Positions 1-12,400 of a DNA stretch of 64,000 nt are shown one piece after another (position 1 is the stretch's first letter; every line of letters starts with the position of its first letter). The stretch covers positions 5,787,501 to 5,851,500 of the forward strand of contig NC_016131.3 of NCBI RefSeq assembly GCF_000005505.3, read 5' to 3'. This DNA comes from Brachypodium distachyon. Its lineage: Eukaryota; Streptophyta; Magnoliopsida; Poales; Poaceae. The notes beneath the pieces were generated by a model that was not told the DNA's origin, did not search any database, and saw only the letters and a program-made list of their open reading frames with translations. Made by a program: the position numbers and the translations under genes.

Positions 1-1
1 T

Positions 2-1504
2 TCAGGAGTAATGCCTGCTAACATTGGTTTGTTGAGTGCTCTTGTAAAGATGGACATGAGCAAAAATTTGCTGGTGGGTCAAATACCTTCCAGTTTCAAA
101 GACCTGAATAGCTTGAAATTTCTCTCGTTAGCTGGGAACAATATCAGTGGTCACATACCGTCCTGTTTGGGTCAGTTGAGCTCACTGGAGGTTTTAGATC
201 TATCGTTTAATTCTCTGTCTGGTAACATCCCTAGTAATCTTGTGACACCGAGAGGTCTCACTGCACTTCTGCTGAATAATAATGAACTCTCTGGAAATGT
301 TGCTGATCTTATGCCTTCAGCATCGTTGTCTGTTTTTAACATTTCCTTCAACAACTTGGCTGGGCCATTGCATTCGAATGTCCGAGCACTGAGTGAAACA
401 GATGGTAACCCAGAACCTGAGAATACACCCACTGATAGTGGCGGCGGCGGCGGCGGCGGATTCACCAAAATAGAGATTGCCTCAATAACCTCAGCATCAG
501 CTATTGTTGCAGTTCTCTTAGCCCTGATCATCCTGTACATTTACACTCGAAAATGTGCATCAAGACCATCAAGGCGTTCTCTCAGGAGAAGGGAAGTGAC
601 TGTTTTTGTGGATATTGGTGCTCCTTTGACATATGAGACTGTTGTGCGTGCTGCTGGAAGTTTTAATGCAAGCAATTGCATTGGAAGTGGTGGCTTTGGA
701 GCAACATACAAAGCTGAAATTGCACCAGGAGTCTTGGTGGCAATAAAAAGGCTTGCTATTGGAAGGTTCCAAGGTATTCAGCAGTTCCAAGCAGAGGTGA
801 AAACTCTCGGGAGGTGTCGTCATGACAATCTTGTAACTCTCATAGGGTACCACCTCAGTGATTCAGAGATGTTTCTAATATATAATTTTCTGCCCGGTGG
901 TAACTTGGAAAGGTTCATACAAGAAAGGACAAAGAGACCAATTGATTGGAGAATGCTTCACAAAATTGCTTTAGATGTTGCACGCGCACTTGCGTACCTT
1001 CATGATAATTGTGTCCCACGTATTCTGCACCGTGATGTGAAACCAAGCAATATCTTGCTCGACAATGAGTACACTGCATACCTTTCTGATTTTGGATTAG
1101 CAAGACTACTTGGGAATTCAGAAACTCATGCAACCACTGGTGTCGCGGGTACTTTTGGATATGTTGCTCCAGAGTATGCAATGACTTGCCGTGTTTCTGA
1201 TAAGGCTGATGTGTATAGCTATGGAGTTGTGCTGCTTGAACTTATTTCAGACAAGAAAGCACTGGACCCTTCCTTTTCTCCATATGGGAACGGTTTCAAC
1301 ATTGTTGCCTGGGCTTGCATGCTTCTGCAGAAGGGCCGAGCGCGTGAGTTCTTCATAGAAGGGCTGTGGGATGTGGCCCCGCATGATGATTTGGTTGAGA
1401 TTCTACACCTCGGTATCAAGTGTACCGTTGATTCTCTTTCTTCTAGGCCCACAATGAAGCAAGTTGTCCGTCGACTAAAGGAACTCAGACCACCCTCCTA
1501 CTAG
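2..1504 (+). CDS. RPK2: RPK2-like LRR receptor kinase, 3' part
   Basis: This is a plasma-membrane receptor-like kinase whose start lies beyond the left edge; the frame is open from base 2. Visible in order are about four leucine-rich repeats (xxLxxLxLxxNxxSGxIP type, residues 1-115), a short Gly run coded by a GGC repeat near 439-460, one transmembrane helix (about 160-180), then a full kinase domain. The kinase has a glycine loop (GSGGFG), the VAIK lysine, an HRDVKPSN catalytic loop (RD type), DFG, and an APEY segment. The C-terminus ending RPPSY after a KELRP stretch fits the RPK2/TOAD2 family, which acts in CLE-peptide meristem signalling and anther development. The whole visible part is a single exon. 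Ligand and exact orthology are inferred. Confidence 0.88.
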   Translation, partial: SGVMPANIGLLSALVKMDMSKNLLVGQIPSSFKDLNSLKFLSLAGNNISGHIPSCLGQLSSLEVLDLSFNSLSGNIPSNLVTPRGLTALLLNNNELSGNVADLMPSASLSVFNISFNNLAGPLHSNVRALSETDGNPEPENTPTDSGGGGGGGFTKIEIASITSASAIVAVLLALIILYIYTRKCASRPSRRSLRRREVTVFVDIGAPLTYETVVRAAGSFNASNCIGSGGFGATYKAEIAPGVLVAIKRLAIGRFQGIQQFQAEVKTLGRCRHDNLVTLIGYHLSDSEMFLIYNFLPGGNLERFIQERTKRPIDWRMLHKIALDVARALAYLHDNCVPRILHRDVKPSNILLDNEYTAYLSDFGLARLLGNSETHATTGVAGTFGYVAPEYAMTCRVSDKADVYSYGVVLLELISDKKALDPSFSPYGNGFNIVAWACMLLQKGRAREFFIEGLWDVAPHDDLVEILHLGIKCTVDSLSSRPTMKQVVRRLKELRPPSY

Positions 1505-3240
1505 AAATCACAAATCTAGTATGATATACGCCTCAAGACTGAGAGTGAGGTAAAAATGAGAAAACTCTCCTTGCTTTTCATTCTATTCAAGTTCTCAACT
1601 AAATAATTATGGATATGATTACAGTCACATGCAACTGTGTTTAGGAACTGCGAAAGCATAGGAAAGACAAGCTCTGCATAATCCTTCTCCTTTGTTATCT
1701 GTGCTCAACTCATGTTTGAATTTTGTTATTTACGTTGTCTGTAGTTTGATTACATTCTCTTGCTTTGTCTTGTCAGCCTACAGTATTACCACTATACCTG
1801 ACCCTCATTGCCTTGTCCATACACATTGACTATCTGCTCCGATTTTTCTCAATAAATTTTTGGAAATATTGTAGAATAGGTTTCTAGTAGAAGCATGGTA
1901 TGATTCATAACCATATGAAATTGCTATGTGAAAGCTAGAACGTCTTTGAGTTTTGCATTTCGATCTTTATGTGTGCTCCGATCAGTATCGGTGCATAAAG
2001 AAGCTTAGTGATCATGAGATCCTTCATATCTTGAAACTTGAGCCTAAAAGCGGTGGTCAGTGGCAACCTTAGTTATTTCCTTCATGTTAACCTCATATCT
2101 TCAAGCAAGTGCTGATGTTGTATGGTCACTTATTATAAAATGGTTCTTTTTTTGGATACTTTATCAATAAATTTGGTCCTGCAGGAAGCAATGAGAGCAC
2201 TGGAGGGATGCATTTGCTGATCTTGATCAGATGATTTCCTGTTGAAGTAAGTATATATCTATATTCCTTGTGTAGATGGTTTGTGGATGGCTACAATTGA
2301 TTGTCACTTCTAGATAATTCCGAAATGTTGACTTTACAGGCCAATTTTCTGCTTCGTTATTTGATAAAAATTAGTAGCGGAAATTATTTTGAATGAAATA
2401 TGAATGCTCATATATGATACGTTTATTTACCATGCTGTGAGTCCGTAACATCGCTGCCGATTAAAACTATAATGACTGATTTCTTTTATTTAGGTTCCTG
2501 ATGATCCTGTTGATCACAACTGCCAACGATATTCCACACAAATTAGTGGACACACTATCCACATGCCATCTCCTCCAGGGTGATGTGATGTCTGTCCACT
2601 TGTCCAGTGCCGAGCGCAAGATTGGATCACCGCACCAAGGCAATCAAAGCGATTCCGTGGAAGTTATTCTTTGCCTAGCATTCCTGTAAGCAATGCCCTC
2701 TCGTTAGATGTTAGACCCTGGTTTCCAGCGATAGCACCACGGATTCCTGTTTACACGGTTGACTAACATGAGGACGCCCTATTCCTTTCCCCTTGTGCAG
2801 GGAGCCAGGGACGAGGCATCTCCTACCTATAACCATATTAATTCGTGGATCAACTTGGCACCTCGAAGTGCAGCTCTCCTGATTGAAGATTGCCCGTCGA
2901 AGTTGTCGGGGGTTATGATGCAATCTGCGAAACCGGGAGGGTTTAGCCCAATTGCCTCCTCCATGGAGGGGCCAGATTGGAAGGAAAAAATAAATCGAGA
3001 GCGAGACCATGTGATGATCGAAGCTCATCATTCTGCACGGTGGTGGCCCTGGCTGATTAGTTGACTTGTCTTTGTAATCGGTTGCTAATCTTGTTGCAAC
3101 TGACAGGCAACCGGGAAGATGCTTATTTAAACGAACACGTCCTCCGCAATGGCATTTGATGATGGATGATTGTAATCTGTGATGGATTTGATTTTTACAC
3201 TGAGCGTCCCTGATAATGACAATAGGATGGAACGCAAATA
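1505..3240 (+). other. Probable spliced 3' UTR of the RPK2-like gene
   Basis: No convincing coding sequence is seen. Three plausible intron pairs in the gene's direction can be picked out: donor at 1550 (GAG|GTAAAA) to acceptor ending 2184 (CTGCAG); donor at 2247 (GAA|GTAAGT) to acceptor ending 2493 (TTATTTAG); donor at 2686 (CCT|GTAAGC) to acceptor ending 2800 (TTGTGCAG). These would give a multi-exon 3' UTR ending near 3200. The short open frames here (such as 2501-2689 and 2759-3064) look like chance. A separate non-coding transcript is an alternative. Confidence 0.4.
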
Positions 3241-3262
3241 ATGAAAAATTTAAAATTAACAG

Positions 3263-3335
3263 CGACTCCGCTGGGGATCGAACCCAGAATCTCTGGTTCC
3301 GTAGACCAGCGCCTTATCCATTGGGCCACGGAGTC
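3263..3335 (-). tRNA. trnR-ACG: tRNA-Arg(ACG)
   Basis: On the minus strand a 73-nt cloverleaf folds cleanly. The acceptor stem is GACTCCG/CGGAGTC with discriminator G. The D arm contains TGGCCCAATGGATAA. The anticodon stem CTGGT/ACCAG encloses the loop CTACGGA with anticodon ACG. The T arm contains GGTTCGATCCC. CCA is not encoded, as usual in nuclear genes. There is no intron. A and B box promoter elements are internal. Confidence 0.97.
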
Positions 3336-4097
3336 ATTGATGCTGTTGCAGTATAGTTATGATTCTTACCAAAGCTAATTAATTATATGCTTAATCTGTC
3401 AGATCAATAGATCATGCTGTAACGCTGTCCGGCAGCTGCGGTGACAAACACGTTGACGACTGGCAGCGGGCTACTCAGCGCTGGATTATGAATGCCGCGG
3501 CGGCGGAGAACTTTCGAGACGGAAAGCTTAGGCCGAAACACATCTGTTGCAACCCTCCCTAGCTCTGCCGCTGGCAGCTAAATCTGCACTTTCGACAGAT
3601 CCGGAGAATTCAGACCCTATTACAGCCAATACCATCGGAGAATCATGTTGTTGCAGCATCCCGCGCGTGTGCGTTTAGTATGCCAGTTTGCAGCATACGG
3701 TTCCTTGGTCCATATCAAATGCCCACTTTGTGATACCCTTTCCAGGTTAAATATGAAGAAGGTTGTCATTTCTTGCAGTAAATTACTTGGTTTTTCTACC
3801 TGTGCCAGGCTGCAGTAATCGGTAAATTTCAGATTACTGATAGACTTCAAACAAACATGCTGGTTGATCTACTTGCTTCCAAAATAAGGAAATACTGTAA
3901 CTGCGGCATTACTGAATTAATAATTGATGGTCGGCCATTCAGCAGGACGTGCTAGATGGACTACGATAATTTATTCAGTGCAAATAATATGTATAAAAGG
4001 TGGAATAATATTTACAGGGACTTCGTACAAGATAATATGATAGATATCGCCGACTACTCTTATATTGTAGGTTATGCATGCTATGCAGTTCTGCTGT
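3336..4097. other. Intergenic, nothing recognised
   Basis: No gene is seen between the tRNA and the kiwellin-like gene. The part from about 3960 to 4097 probably holds the 3' UTR of the minus-strand kiwellin-like gene. The short minus-strand open frame at 3620-3850 has no recognisable domain. Confidence 0.5.
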
Positions 4098-4667
4098 TTA
4101 CGCTTCTGACCAAGTGATATCCTCCATACCGACATTCTGGTCGAGCCCCAGAGCGTTCCACACTGCTGGCGAGGCATCCACGATGTTGTTGGCGCATGGA
4201 GGCTCGTAATTGTGCTCGTTGTCGCACCCATAAACGGAGTCACACTCGTCCACCACCTTGGCATACACAGAGTTACCGTTGGCGGTGATCTTGATGCGGT
4301 GACCGCAGCGTGCCATGTTCTCGAACCATCCGGTGGATAGCGCGACAACTAGCTCCTTGTCACTATGGTAGGAGTTGTCACATTCGGAAGGGCCGCCCCC
4401 ATCCTTGCCCTTCTCGAAGCTGTTGAGCGTTAGCACTGCTTTGGTGCTCGATGTCACGGGCGGCGAGCAGTGGTACTGCGGGTACCTCTTACCATCCTCA
4501 CAACAGTCCGGGTCATTACTTTTCTCGCAATGTCCTGCCTTCCCGGGAAGGTAGCCGCTGGCACGACACACCCCAAGGCTAGGTCGAAGTGAGGAGGCAA
4601 TGTGGGAGGCGGAGAGTGTGACCAGCAGGAAGAGCGCCATGGTGGCTACAGCTCTGATGGTGGCCAT
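4098..4667 (-). CDS. Kiwellin / ripening-related secreted protein
   Basis: This is a single-exon gene of 189 residues. I start it at the ATG at 4667 (MATIRAV) because it opens a typical signal peptide: a hydrophobic stretch up to about residue 28. The upstream in-frame Met at 4823 adds a polar leader of 52 residues that looks like 5' UTR. The mature protein has many cysteines in the kiwellin pattern ([24 protein letters not shown]) followed by a barwin/expansin-like double-psi beta-barrel. That barrel carries GGGPSECD, an MARCGH segment and VVDECDS, and the protein ends with [15 protein letters not shown]. Family members are apoplastic; some kiwellins bind and inhibit fungal effector enzymes. 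Whether this one does is unknown. Confidence 0.9.
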   Translation of the reverse strand: MATIRAVATMALFLLVTLSASHIASSLRPSLGVCRASGYLPGKAGHCEKSNDPDCCEDGKRYPQYHCSPPVTSSTKAVLTLNSFEKGKDGGGPSECDNSYHSDKELVVALSTGWFENMARCGHRIKITANGNSVYAKVVDECDSVYGCDNEHNYEPPCANNIVDASPAVWNALGLDQNVGMEDITWSEA

Positions 4668-4823
4668 CTTAGAGACCCTGGCACCTAGTACTGGTAGCTT
4701 GTGTGGTTCTGGCTCTGTTTTGCTGGTTCTTGATGTGTTTGGCTTTGTTGCTTGACTGCTGTGGGAATGGCTGTGTGTGCACGAGCTTATGTAGTATATC
4801 TTGCTGCATGAAGTGAACAACAC

Positions 4824-5711
4824 AGGTGGGTTGTTTTCTACGCCTTACCTACGGCAATTCGTTTCTATGGTCAGATATACTTCTTGTGTTAACGTCCCGT
4901 CTCAAATGGGCTTCTGAGTACCTTTCCAAACGATTAATTACCGTGTAAATTAATCTGCTAGGTAAACCGTCTAAAACGGTTTGCAGTACTAGTTGGACTT
5001 CCATGTCGGAATATCGTTACAATCACGAACTAGAAATTTTAGTAGGAGTGTATTGATGATTGACGCGGTATACTGAATATTGATTATTTAGTCAATAACA
5101 AAAATACTTGGTGCATTATTCCTCACAAAACACAAAGGGTTGATTGTATCCTTGCTGAAGTTGATGAGATATTAATTAAGTACTATAAGCTAGTATAAAT
5201 CATCCAGCTATTACTTATAGGCAACGTATATGCTATAAATCATCCTCCTATTACTTGATTTTAAATTGACTCAATCTCAACTTGAGAAATGACGCGACAT
5301 ATTCGTCCGATGTAAATTGAAAATGGAATCTTGTGCTGTCTAAATATCTGTTTCCTCGCATCATACACATACATTTTCGTTACATCAATTAAAATTCAAA
5401 GCGCATTAATATTTTTTTTCTTAAAATATAGTTGACCTCAATCCTGATAACCTTTCCGAAGTACTAACAATTATCGAACATGGCTGGCAACCACGAAGAG
5501 AGCAGAAAGGCAACATACATTCGACTGATATATTGGTTCACATGCACATTTGATAAACGGAGCAGTTCACCAAGACAAATTCAAATAAGGGTAGCAGAAC
5601 TGCATGCATAACAAAGGTTTATCAACCAGATTGTACTATCATGGAGTTACCAAACTACTAAAACAAGAGGACACAGGTTCCACAAAACTGATTGTGCACG
5701 AAAGCTCTGAT
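4824..5711. other. Intergenic, AT-rich
   Basis: This stretch holds the promoter of the kiwellin-like gene (reading leftward) and the 3' flank of RPL13A. A TATA-like GATATA on the minus strand lies near 4795-4800, about 130 bases from the chosen start. No coding region or clear repeat is seen. Confidence 0.45.
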
Positions 5712-7833
5712 CTAGTATTTGATCGGAGCCAGAATTTCCAGCTGAGTTCCCAACTTCTCCTCAGCTGTCTTCTCAGCCTTGACGCGGAGCTTCGCCAGCT
5801 GCTTTCTCCTATCATATGCAACCTTGGCCTTCTCCTTTCTCTTCTCCTCCAGCTCCTGAAACCAGGTCAGAAAACAGTGAGACATGATAGGGAATCACAA
5901 ACATTTGCTAGCTGACAAATAATAAAGGGTAATGGCACCAAACATAATTGAAAAATCTGAAGAATCCACAAAATAGATGACAAGGCTGGAAAAATAGCAG
6001 CACATTGATTTGTTGCACTATACACAATAAGTAGAAGTCCACACTGAGCCTCAGAGATCTTGGTGGTTTGATCATCAAGTGGGCGAAACCCATCAAGAGT
6101 AGCAAATATTTAGCTAACATCACAGGCTTCACGAAAAATAAAATGCAGTCACAGTGCTGAAAATAAAACAGATGCCAATAAAAAGTGTAGGAAAATTTGT
6201 GTTCCAAGGAGGCTAGTGGAAATGTTTTGCAGTAGCAAGAACTGGGTGGATAATAAATGTGCTAACAATCCTAATACCATAACAGGCACACAAAGCATTG
6301 CAAACAGAACACATAATGTTCTACTTTGTCATAAAAAGGCATGATCTGTCAGAAGTAGCTGGTTCTTAAAATCATATTGCTAAATCAGTGGGAATCCGAA
6401 TGATTTTCTTCGTCACCCAGAATCATGCACATCAATTACATATTGTACACAAGAATACTTAAACTGCACACACTAACATGTCTGGATGGCCACAAAAAAT
6501 TCTACTCCCTCCGTTCCATAATTCTGGTCGAAATATTACATGTATCTAGACAAATTTTAGGAATAGATGCATCCATTTTTGGGCAAATTTGAGACAAGAA
6601 TTAATGAACGGAGGGAGTACAAATTTTAAGACATTTTATTGTAATTTCATCTACAGAAGATGACATGATCTGTCAGAAGTAGCTGTAGTTCAAATCATGA
6701 AGAATCAGTGGGAATCCGATTGATTTTCTTCGTCATGCAGAATCATGTAAATCTCAACCCAACAGAAGAATCATGAAAATCCCAACCCAACAGAACATCA
6801 CGTATGCAACGAGAAATTTTCACAAAAACGAACAAATACTTATTTGTGGGGAGAGGCAGCATGATCTGTCAGAAGTAGCTGGTTATTAGAATCATATTGG
6901 TAAAATCAGTGGGAATCCGAATGATTTTCTTCGTCACCCAGAATCATGCACGTCTCAGCACCATTGAGAAACACATTACTACTATGTCTTCCACTGAGAA
7001 GTCAGCAATAGATATGAGAGGTGACAGGATTAAAAGATAGGACACGTAACATTTGAGGCTGATGGTGTCAGCATAGTTCATCAGCGTCGTTAGGTCATAT
7101 CATGGCAGAAAGACTGAATATCTAGCTATAGCAGTGACATTGCAGCTAATGGTGCAGGGCGCAACAAAGGAATAATCGAGGAGAAACTTTACCCTGATGG
7201 TGTCAGCGTAGTTCCAGCCGACCTCTTTGGAGAGCTGGCCGAGTAGGCAGTACTTGTGACCAGCCTGCAGCCTCAAAACCCTGCAAAACACAAGTCAAGT
7301 AAGTTTCCATAGAAGAAAGTATGCTACAACTAGCCGATATGCAAATGCCACGTACTTGAGCGCGTCTGGGATGACCATGCGCTTGGTCCTGTCGTACGGC
7401 GGCGGGACGCCCTCATACGCCTTGAGCCTGGCCAACGCAGCCTCTCCCCTCTTGGTCTTGTGCGGAATCATCCTGCAAACCACCAAAGACGACATCAAAC
7501 AACCAATCGGGATGAACAAACAGCGTAAAATAGGCCATGGATCTTAGCGTCGGTGCAGTACCCGCGGATAGTGCGCCAGAGGATCTTGGCTGGGGCGCGG
7601 AAGTGGATGGGGCCGTGGGAAGGCTTGGTGTTCATCCTCTTGCGGAGGAAGCGGAGGTACTTCATCTTCTGGCGGACCAGCCCGCCGGACATGCAGATCT
7701 CCTCGCAGCGGACCACCACAACGCGCTGCCCGTTGAGGAGCTCCTTGGCGACGATCGACGCCAGACGGCCGAGCATGTGGTGGCGCGCGTCCACCACCAC
7801 GCGCCGCGCGCACACGCCGGAGCCGGACACCAT
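5712..7833 (-). CDS. RPL13A: 60S ribosomal protein uL13 (L13a)
   Basis: This cytosolic large-subunit ribosomal protein has four exons: 7562-7833, 7356-7472, 7193-7280 and 5712-5855. All introns are GT-AG and the exons join to 206 aa, the normal length. The start [11 protein letters not shown] and the family landmarks are present: [13 protein letters not shown] near the N-terminus, [34 protein letters not shown] and [11 protein letters not shown]. The basic tail rich in Lys/Arg/Glu ends in IKY. The third intron (5856-7192) is much longer than the others and holds a Stowaway MITE and three box C/D snoRNA copies in the same direction as the gene. The promoter has a telo-box and TGGGCY motifs, typical of plant ribosomal protein genes. 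Confidence 0.97.
6339..6428 (-). ncRNA. Box C/D snoRNA, copy 1 (intronic)
   Basis: Read on the minus strand, the ends CATGATTCTG and CAGATCATG can pair as a terminal stem. Inside are a C-like box (GTGACGA), a D' box CTGA preceded by TCGGATTCCCA, a C'-like ATGATTT, and a D box CTGA preceded by CCAGCTACTT. TCGGATTCCC is complementary to GGGAATCCGA, which I recall from large-subunit rRNA, so it may guide 2'-O-methylation there. It lies in intron 3 of RPL13A in sense orientation and would be released by intron processing. Confidence 0.75.
6505..6617. mobile_element. Stowaway MITE
   Basis: A 113-bp element with inverted ends CTCCCTCCGTTC / GAACGGAGGGAG, flanked by a TA duplication. It lies in intron 3 of RPL13A between snoRNA copies 1 and 2. 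It belongs to the same subfamily as the element at 25830-25942, in opposite orientation. Confidence 0.9.
6664..6747 (-). ncRNA. Box C/D snoRNA, copy 2 (intronic)
   Basis: This is the second member of the cluster. The C box (ATGACGA), the guide and D' box (TCGGATTCCCACTGA), the guide and D box (AGCTACTTCTGA) and the terminal stem are retained. The spacer between D' and D has diverged strongly from copies 1 and 3. Conservation limited to boxes and guides is what selection on a snoRNA would leave. Confidence 0.72.
6859..6949 (-). ncRNA. Box C/D snoRNA, copy 3 (intronic)
   Basis: This is the third copy, nearly identical to copy 1 and differing at a few spacer bases. The C, D', C' and D boxes and both guide segments are intact. 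The distance to copy 2 is about 110 bases, with short CCCAACAGAA repeats between them. Confidence 0.75.
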
Positions 7834-8075
7834 CTCGCCTACACCTGCGACTTACCCCGCGGCGGCGGCGCTACTAGGGTTTGATGTTGGGGGTGGAGGC
7901 GGAATGGAGAAGGCGTGCGGCGCTAGGTTTCTAATTTATAGATCTTCGTTTTTAGGGTGTCTTCGTGTCCTCAGGATTCTGCCGGGCTGGGCCTTTGGAA
8001 TTAATGGGCTCTATTCTGTTTTGGAGGCTTTATAGTTATAGCATTAGAAATAGAAAAGTTATTCTGGGCTAACGG
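7834..8075 (-). promoter_or_regulatory. RPL13A promoter: telo-box and site II motifs
   Basis: Upstream of the RPL13A start is a telo-box (AAACCCTA on the minus strand, 7875-7882). Several site II-type motifs follow (TGGGCC at 7988-7993, TGGGCT at 8005-8010 and 8065-8070). This pairing is well known in plant promoters of translation-machinery genes, where it supports co-ordinated expression in dividing cells. The transcription start itself is not evident. Confidence 0.65.
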
Positions 8076-8441
8076 GCTTACTGTAGGGTTTGGTTTCGTC
8101 GTTCGTCTTCCCTAAAAAAAAATATAAAAAAATCCGTCGCTCGTCTTTGATTTCCCAAGATAGTGGTTGTAGATCTATGTGCTATGGTGGAGCTTGAGTT
8201 AAGCTCAAAGAAGCTCACCGCGGCGTGTTCGCGGTTGGATTGGTCTGATTGTTATAAATCTGGTGTCTACGTGACTCCGGCGAGACATTTGTTGGCGCTG
8301 TGTCTGGAAGGGCGAATTCGGTCTCTCGGACTTTCGCGGCGAGGGATTGGCAACTATGTGATGAAAATGGATTTCGAGATGAAAAATGTGAAAAAACAAA
8401 TTTTTGCTTGGGTCTACAACCAAAGCACCTTCTCTCAAGTA

Positions 8442-8530
8442 CTCCCTCCGTCCGGAAATAAGTGACTTGGATTTGTATACTGTAGATTTTTATATAAATC
8501 CAAGTCACGTATTTTGAGACAGGAGAAATA
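8442..8530. mobile_element. Stowaway MITE, one end eroded
   Basis: The left end CTCCCTCCGTCC is intact after a TA. The inner inverted repeat (AAGTGACTTGGATTT / AAATCCAAGTCAC) is clear, but the right end is degraded to GACAGGAGAAATA. Confidence 0.75.
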
Positions 8531-9498
8531 TTAGGGAACATTGAGCTGCCTATATCAAGATAATCTGGAGAAGTCTTATCCATCTAAACTCCCATGGTCA
8601 CCTAATCTCAGCTCGTGACCACGTGAAGATATAAAAAGATAGCAAGACCCATTTTTCATATCTCAATGTCATTGGAGCATTTGTGTATCTTGTGAATTGC
8701 TAGCGGCCTGATAACGAATGCGTCCCTTCTCCATCTCTCTGTCTCATTTTTGTATTTGCCATCCTTTGATGACACTACTTTTAATATTGTGTACCTTAAT
8801 CATCAATAAATATCATTGTTTTCATCGTCATTGGTGCCTGCTATATTTAAAAGTAGAAGTGCCTTTTTTTTCTGAACTTTTCTTCGCAAATGATGGCGTC
8901 CGAGAAGTTGTTTTCAAATTATAATCTCTCCTAAGATACAAAATTTTAAAATCAAAACGGTTGTACTTACGACAAAAAATGGGACATATCAATTCCATTG
9001 TTTTTTGTTATCCAGGATGCAATTGTAAACTCATTTTTAGCAAATCATACTAAAAGCAGATAGGCAATCGAGAAAACATGTGAAAACTGTTGAAACAAAC
9101 AGTTGGTACAATGCAGTTCGGAAGGAAATAAGCGCACCATAATGCAGGGATATGGACCCACAGAGACTGAACAAGGAAAAGCCCAAAGAACTGGAGAAAG
9201 AATTGACAAGCTACAAAAATATAGTACAACAAACAATTCAGAATTTTGATTCACTGGCACAAAATTCACTCATATTCATTCCAGAAGTTCATAGAAATCA
9301 TAAGTGTTGGTGTCTAACTCTGATCCTCGATACACCAACTTTTTATGTAACCCACGATAGAATTAGTTTAGTGGTACACAACAAACATACAATGAACTCC
9401 CCTCATGTCTGAACAATCAACACAAGATAAGTCCACAAGCAGTAATGCGCCCATGGTGAGTGAGAAGTACTGATCTGCCTCCCGGGATATTGGGAAAA
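8531..9498. other. Intergenic, no gene seen
   Basis: This is AT-rich sequence between the RPL13A promoter side and the 3' end of the FCP1-like gene. The part nearest 9499 is probably its 3' UTR. Small open frames on both strands show no domain. Confidence 0.45.
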
Positions 9499-12400
9499 TC
9501 AGGCGCAACAAGTTATTGAGCCATACCCTTCACCAGCTATTTCAGCATAGAAGTTCCAATGTGGATCACTCTGTGTAATGCAAGGTTGACCAAATGGATG
9601 GTTGCGAACGTAGCATTCAACATCATCTGCAAAGATGAGGTTCTGCAGATACACGCGAAGATCTCCACCGGGACCTGCTTATCAGGAATTGTAATTTGTA
9701 AGCATCAATAGGTTGTATATTAGTGTAAGAGGGGACTAGTAAGCACAGCACCATGGAGTGGCGATTGGCGATAACATACCCAATGAGTTGTCGTTCCAGT
9801 TAAGATAGGTGAATGGATGAGGGAAAATGGCAGTATGTGGCTGCACAACATAGACATGGAAAGGTGTGTTATTCAAACAAGGAGATAATATAGTACGGAG
9901 TAAAAGAAAATACTGGTATATGATACTGGCTGAGCAAATACCGGATTGCGCAGAGCCTTGTAAGGAGAATCATCCACAAGTAACGTATTAGAAGGTGAAA
10001 AGTCTCCCTCATCCCATGGAAGACCAGGTTCTTCCTTGTTCCACAATTTCCTTAATTCCTTCAGTACTATTGGTTTGTGCATGTTCTCCAGTGTTTTCCG
10101 TCCAGTAAATGTGCATTTAGACCTGTCCTGCCATATGAAGGTCATAAACATGTCAAGAAGTTGCAGGTGAGCATGCCCCACAAACCATATGTTCGTTTTT
10201 ATGACCTACCCAGGAAAACAGTAGGTACGTTTTGAGATCCCTCATAAGGATGTCAACAACAGAATCAACATTTTTTCTGGAGAAATTAGAAATTCCACAG
10301 TAAGTAACAAGTAGCTGCAAGGGTAAAGTAAAAAAAATGTGGATAAGAAATAATACCGTTTTCTTGAGGACCATATACCTAGCTCGAAATTTTGGATGCA
10401 GAAATTGAGAAAATCAGCACAGTAAGGTCTTCGGAAGACTGGTAGAAAGGTATATCAATATTAATATCTTCTGTCACAAATCTACATCAGCTTGTCTTAA
10501 AAAAAATTATGGATGATTATACAAGATTGCAAGTAACTTCACCTAATTTCCTTCGAACCTTTGCATCAGCCATGTGAGCATTGTGGTAATCTTCATTGAT
10601 ATCCGCAAGCAGACCGTTAAGATCTAGAATAAGAAGCTTTTTCTTCCGATACCCTATCAAGGAATGTCTTGGTGAAAAGGCAATTCTAAGCTTTTCGTTA
10701 TATGCCTGAGCTAAACTTAAAGGGTTTATGCTGTTAATATTTTGGTCTGCTGATAAGCGAGCCAATTCTTTCTCATGCAGATTATTTCTCTCGGTACTGG
10801 TATGATCGTAATAACTTCTTCCAACTTCATACTCTGAATTCCTCATGGCACCTAATTCATGGATGTTTATACTGTGATGAACACCTGTTCCCACGTTAGA
10901 GGCTGGCATTCCTACCTGAAAGCAGTTAGCGCCTTCATTTAAGGAATATAACTGGTTCTTCTGATCTTCAGAAGGTAAGACATTTTCTATCACAGGGCTA
11001 ATATATGACGCACGGAAAATAGCATCTCTCATATCCTTAGCAGACCCCAAGTTATGGTTATCTTCTGAACTGTAAGGCCTGGAAAGGACCACAGAGGGTC
11101 TGATAAAACCTTCACCAACTACACTCTGACAAACTTTTTCTTCGGTTGTTACGCGGTTGGTATTGTCATCGGCACCACCTCGAACACTTTTTCTTCGGTT
11201 TATACTGCTTGCCAATTTGTTGGAGTCAAGCATGCAGGAAACCAAGAGTGTTGGAACATTCTCAGTTTCTTTCTTTTCCAATGAACTAGGCTGAACTACA
11301 TCATACTTCTTTTCAATTGAACTGTCTACATGCATAATTTCATCTTCTATAGTCTTCGCATTATCTACTGTGAGTGACTTAGTCAGGATTACCTCATTCT
11401 GATCTTGCTTATCCCTCAGTCCCATGTATTTAAGAGATTCAGTATCACCCTGATCAAACATCATCATCAAGCAAGGGGTGCCAGTGCCAGTTCGCAAAGA
11501 AAGATCCTGTGAAGCACTTGTGTTGCAAATACCATTATTTTTTCCTTTACCTGTATTTTTGACATTCTTATTTTCATCCTTTAAACTGCTAGATGTGTTT
11601 TCACTTTCCTCAAATTCTTCCGAGGTCCCTTCCAAACCTCCATTCTTTACGTCTTCACATGGCGGATCTGCATTCTGAAAATCCATATTAGGATGGGAGT
11701 ATTAACATTAGTATTTAGTACTCCCTCCGTTCCATAATTCTTATCGTTGTTTTAGTTCAAATTTGAACTTTTTGAACTAGGCTGTAATTATTACTAAAAC
11801 CACGAGAAGAATTATGGAACGGAGGGAGTACTTCCCAACATACTGTAATTATTGCTCCTTTTCAAATAAAAAAATACTGTAATTATTCTGTAAGCAACTT
11901 ACATCGGATTTCTTCAAAAGTTTGCTTCTTGCATCTTTAATTTCTTCCACTGAATTCTCAGGTGCACGAGAAGAGCTTGTAGCAGTAGAAACATGTACCT
12001 CCTTAATTCCAGGATGGGAAATCCTCTTCTTGGACTCATTTGAGTTCAGGTCCTGCTTGGAGGTATTCTGCACTAAACTATCACCCAAGTGTGCTTCCAG
12101 ACGACAACCTCCTTTCTGTGCCGAATGTCCTTGAATCAGAATAGCGACTTCGTGGTTATTCTCTGATTTGCTAATAGCAGTGCCACATAGACCTCCTTGC
12201 GCATCCGTTTGTGTATTTTCAGTATTTCCTAAGAATTAGAGTAATGCAATTAGCATATCTTTATTCGACTTATCTAAAAAAATTCAGTCCCGGGCTAAAG
12301 CTCCTATAGCACAACGCACCTATGAAACCTTTGCTGACATAAAAACACAAACATCAGAATCTTAGACCAACTCACAAATGCTAGGTAGAATGTTCAAATT

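Noticed and set aside
7537..8035. Plus-strand open frames of 115 and 160 codons over RPL13A exon 1
   Set aside because: They are antisense shadows of the conserved ribosomal protein exon.
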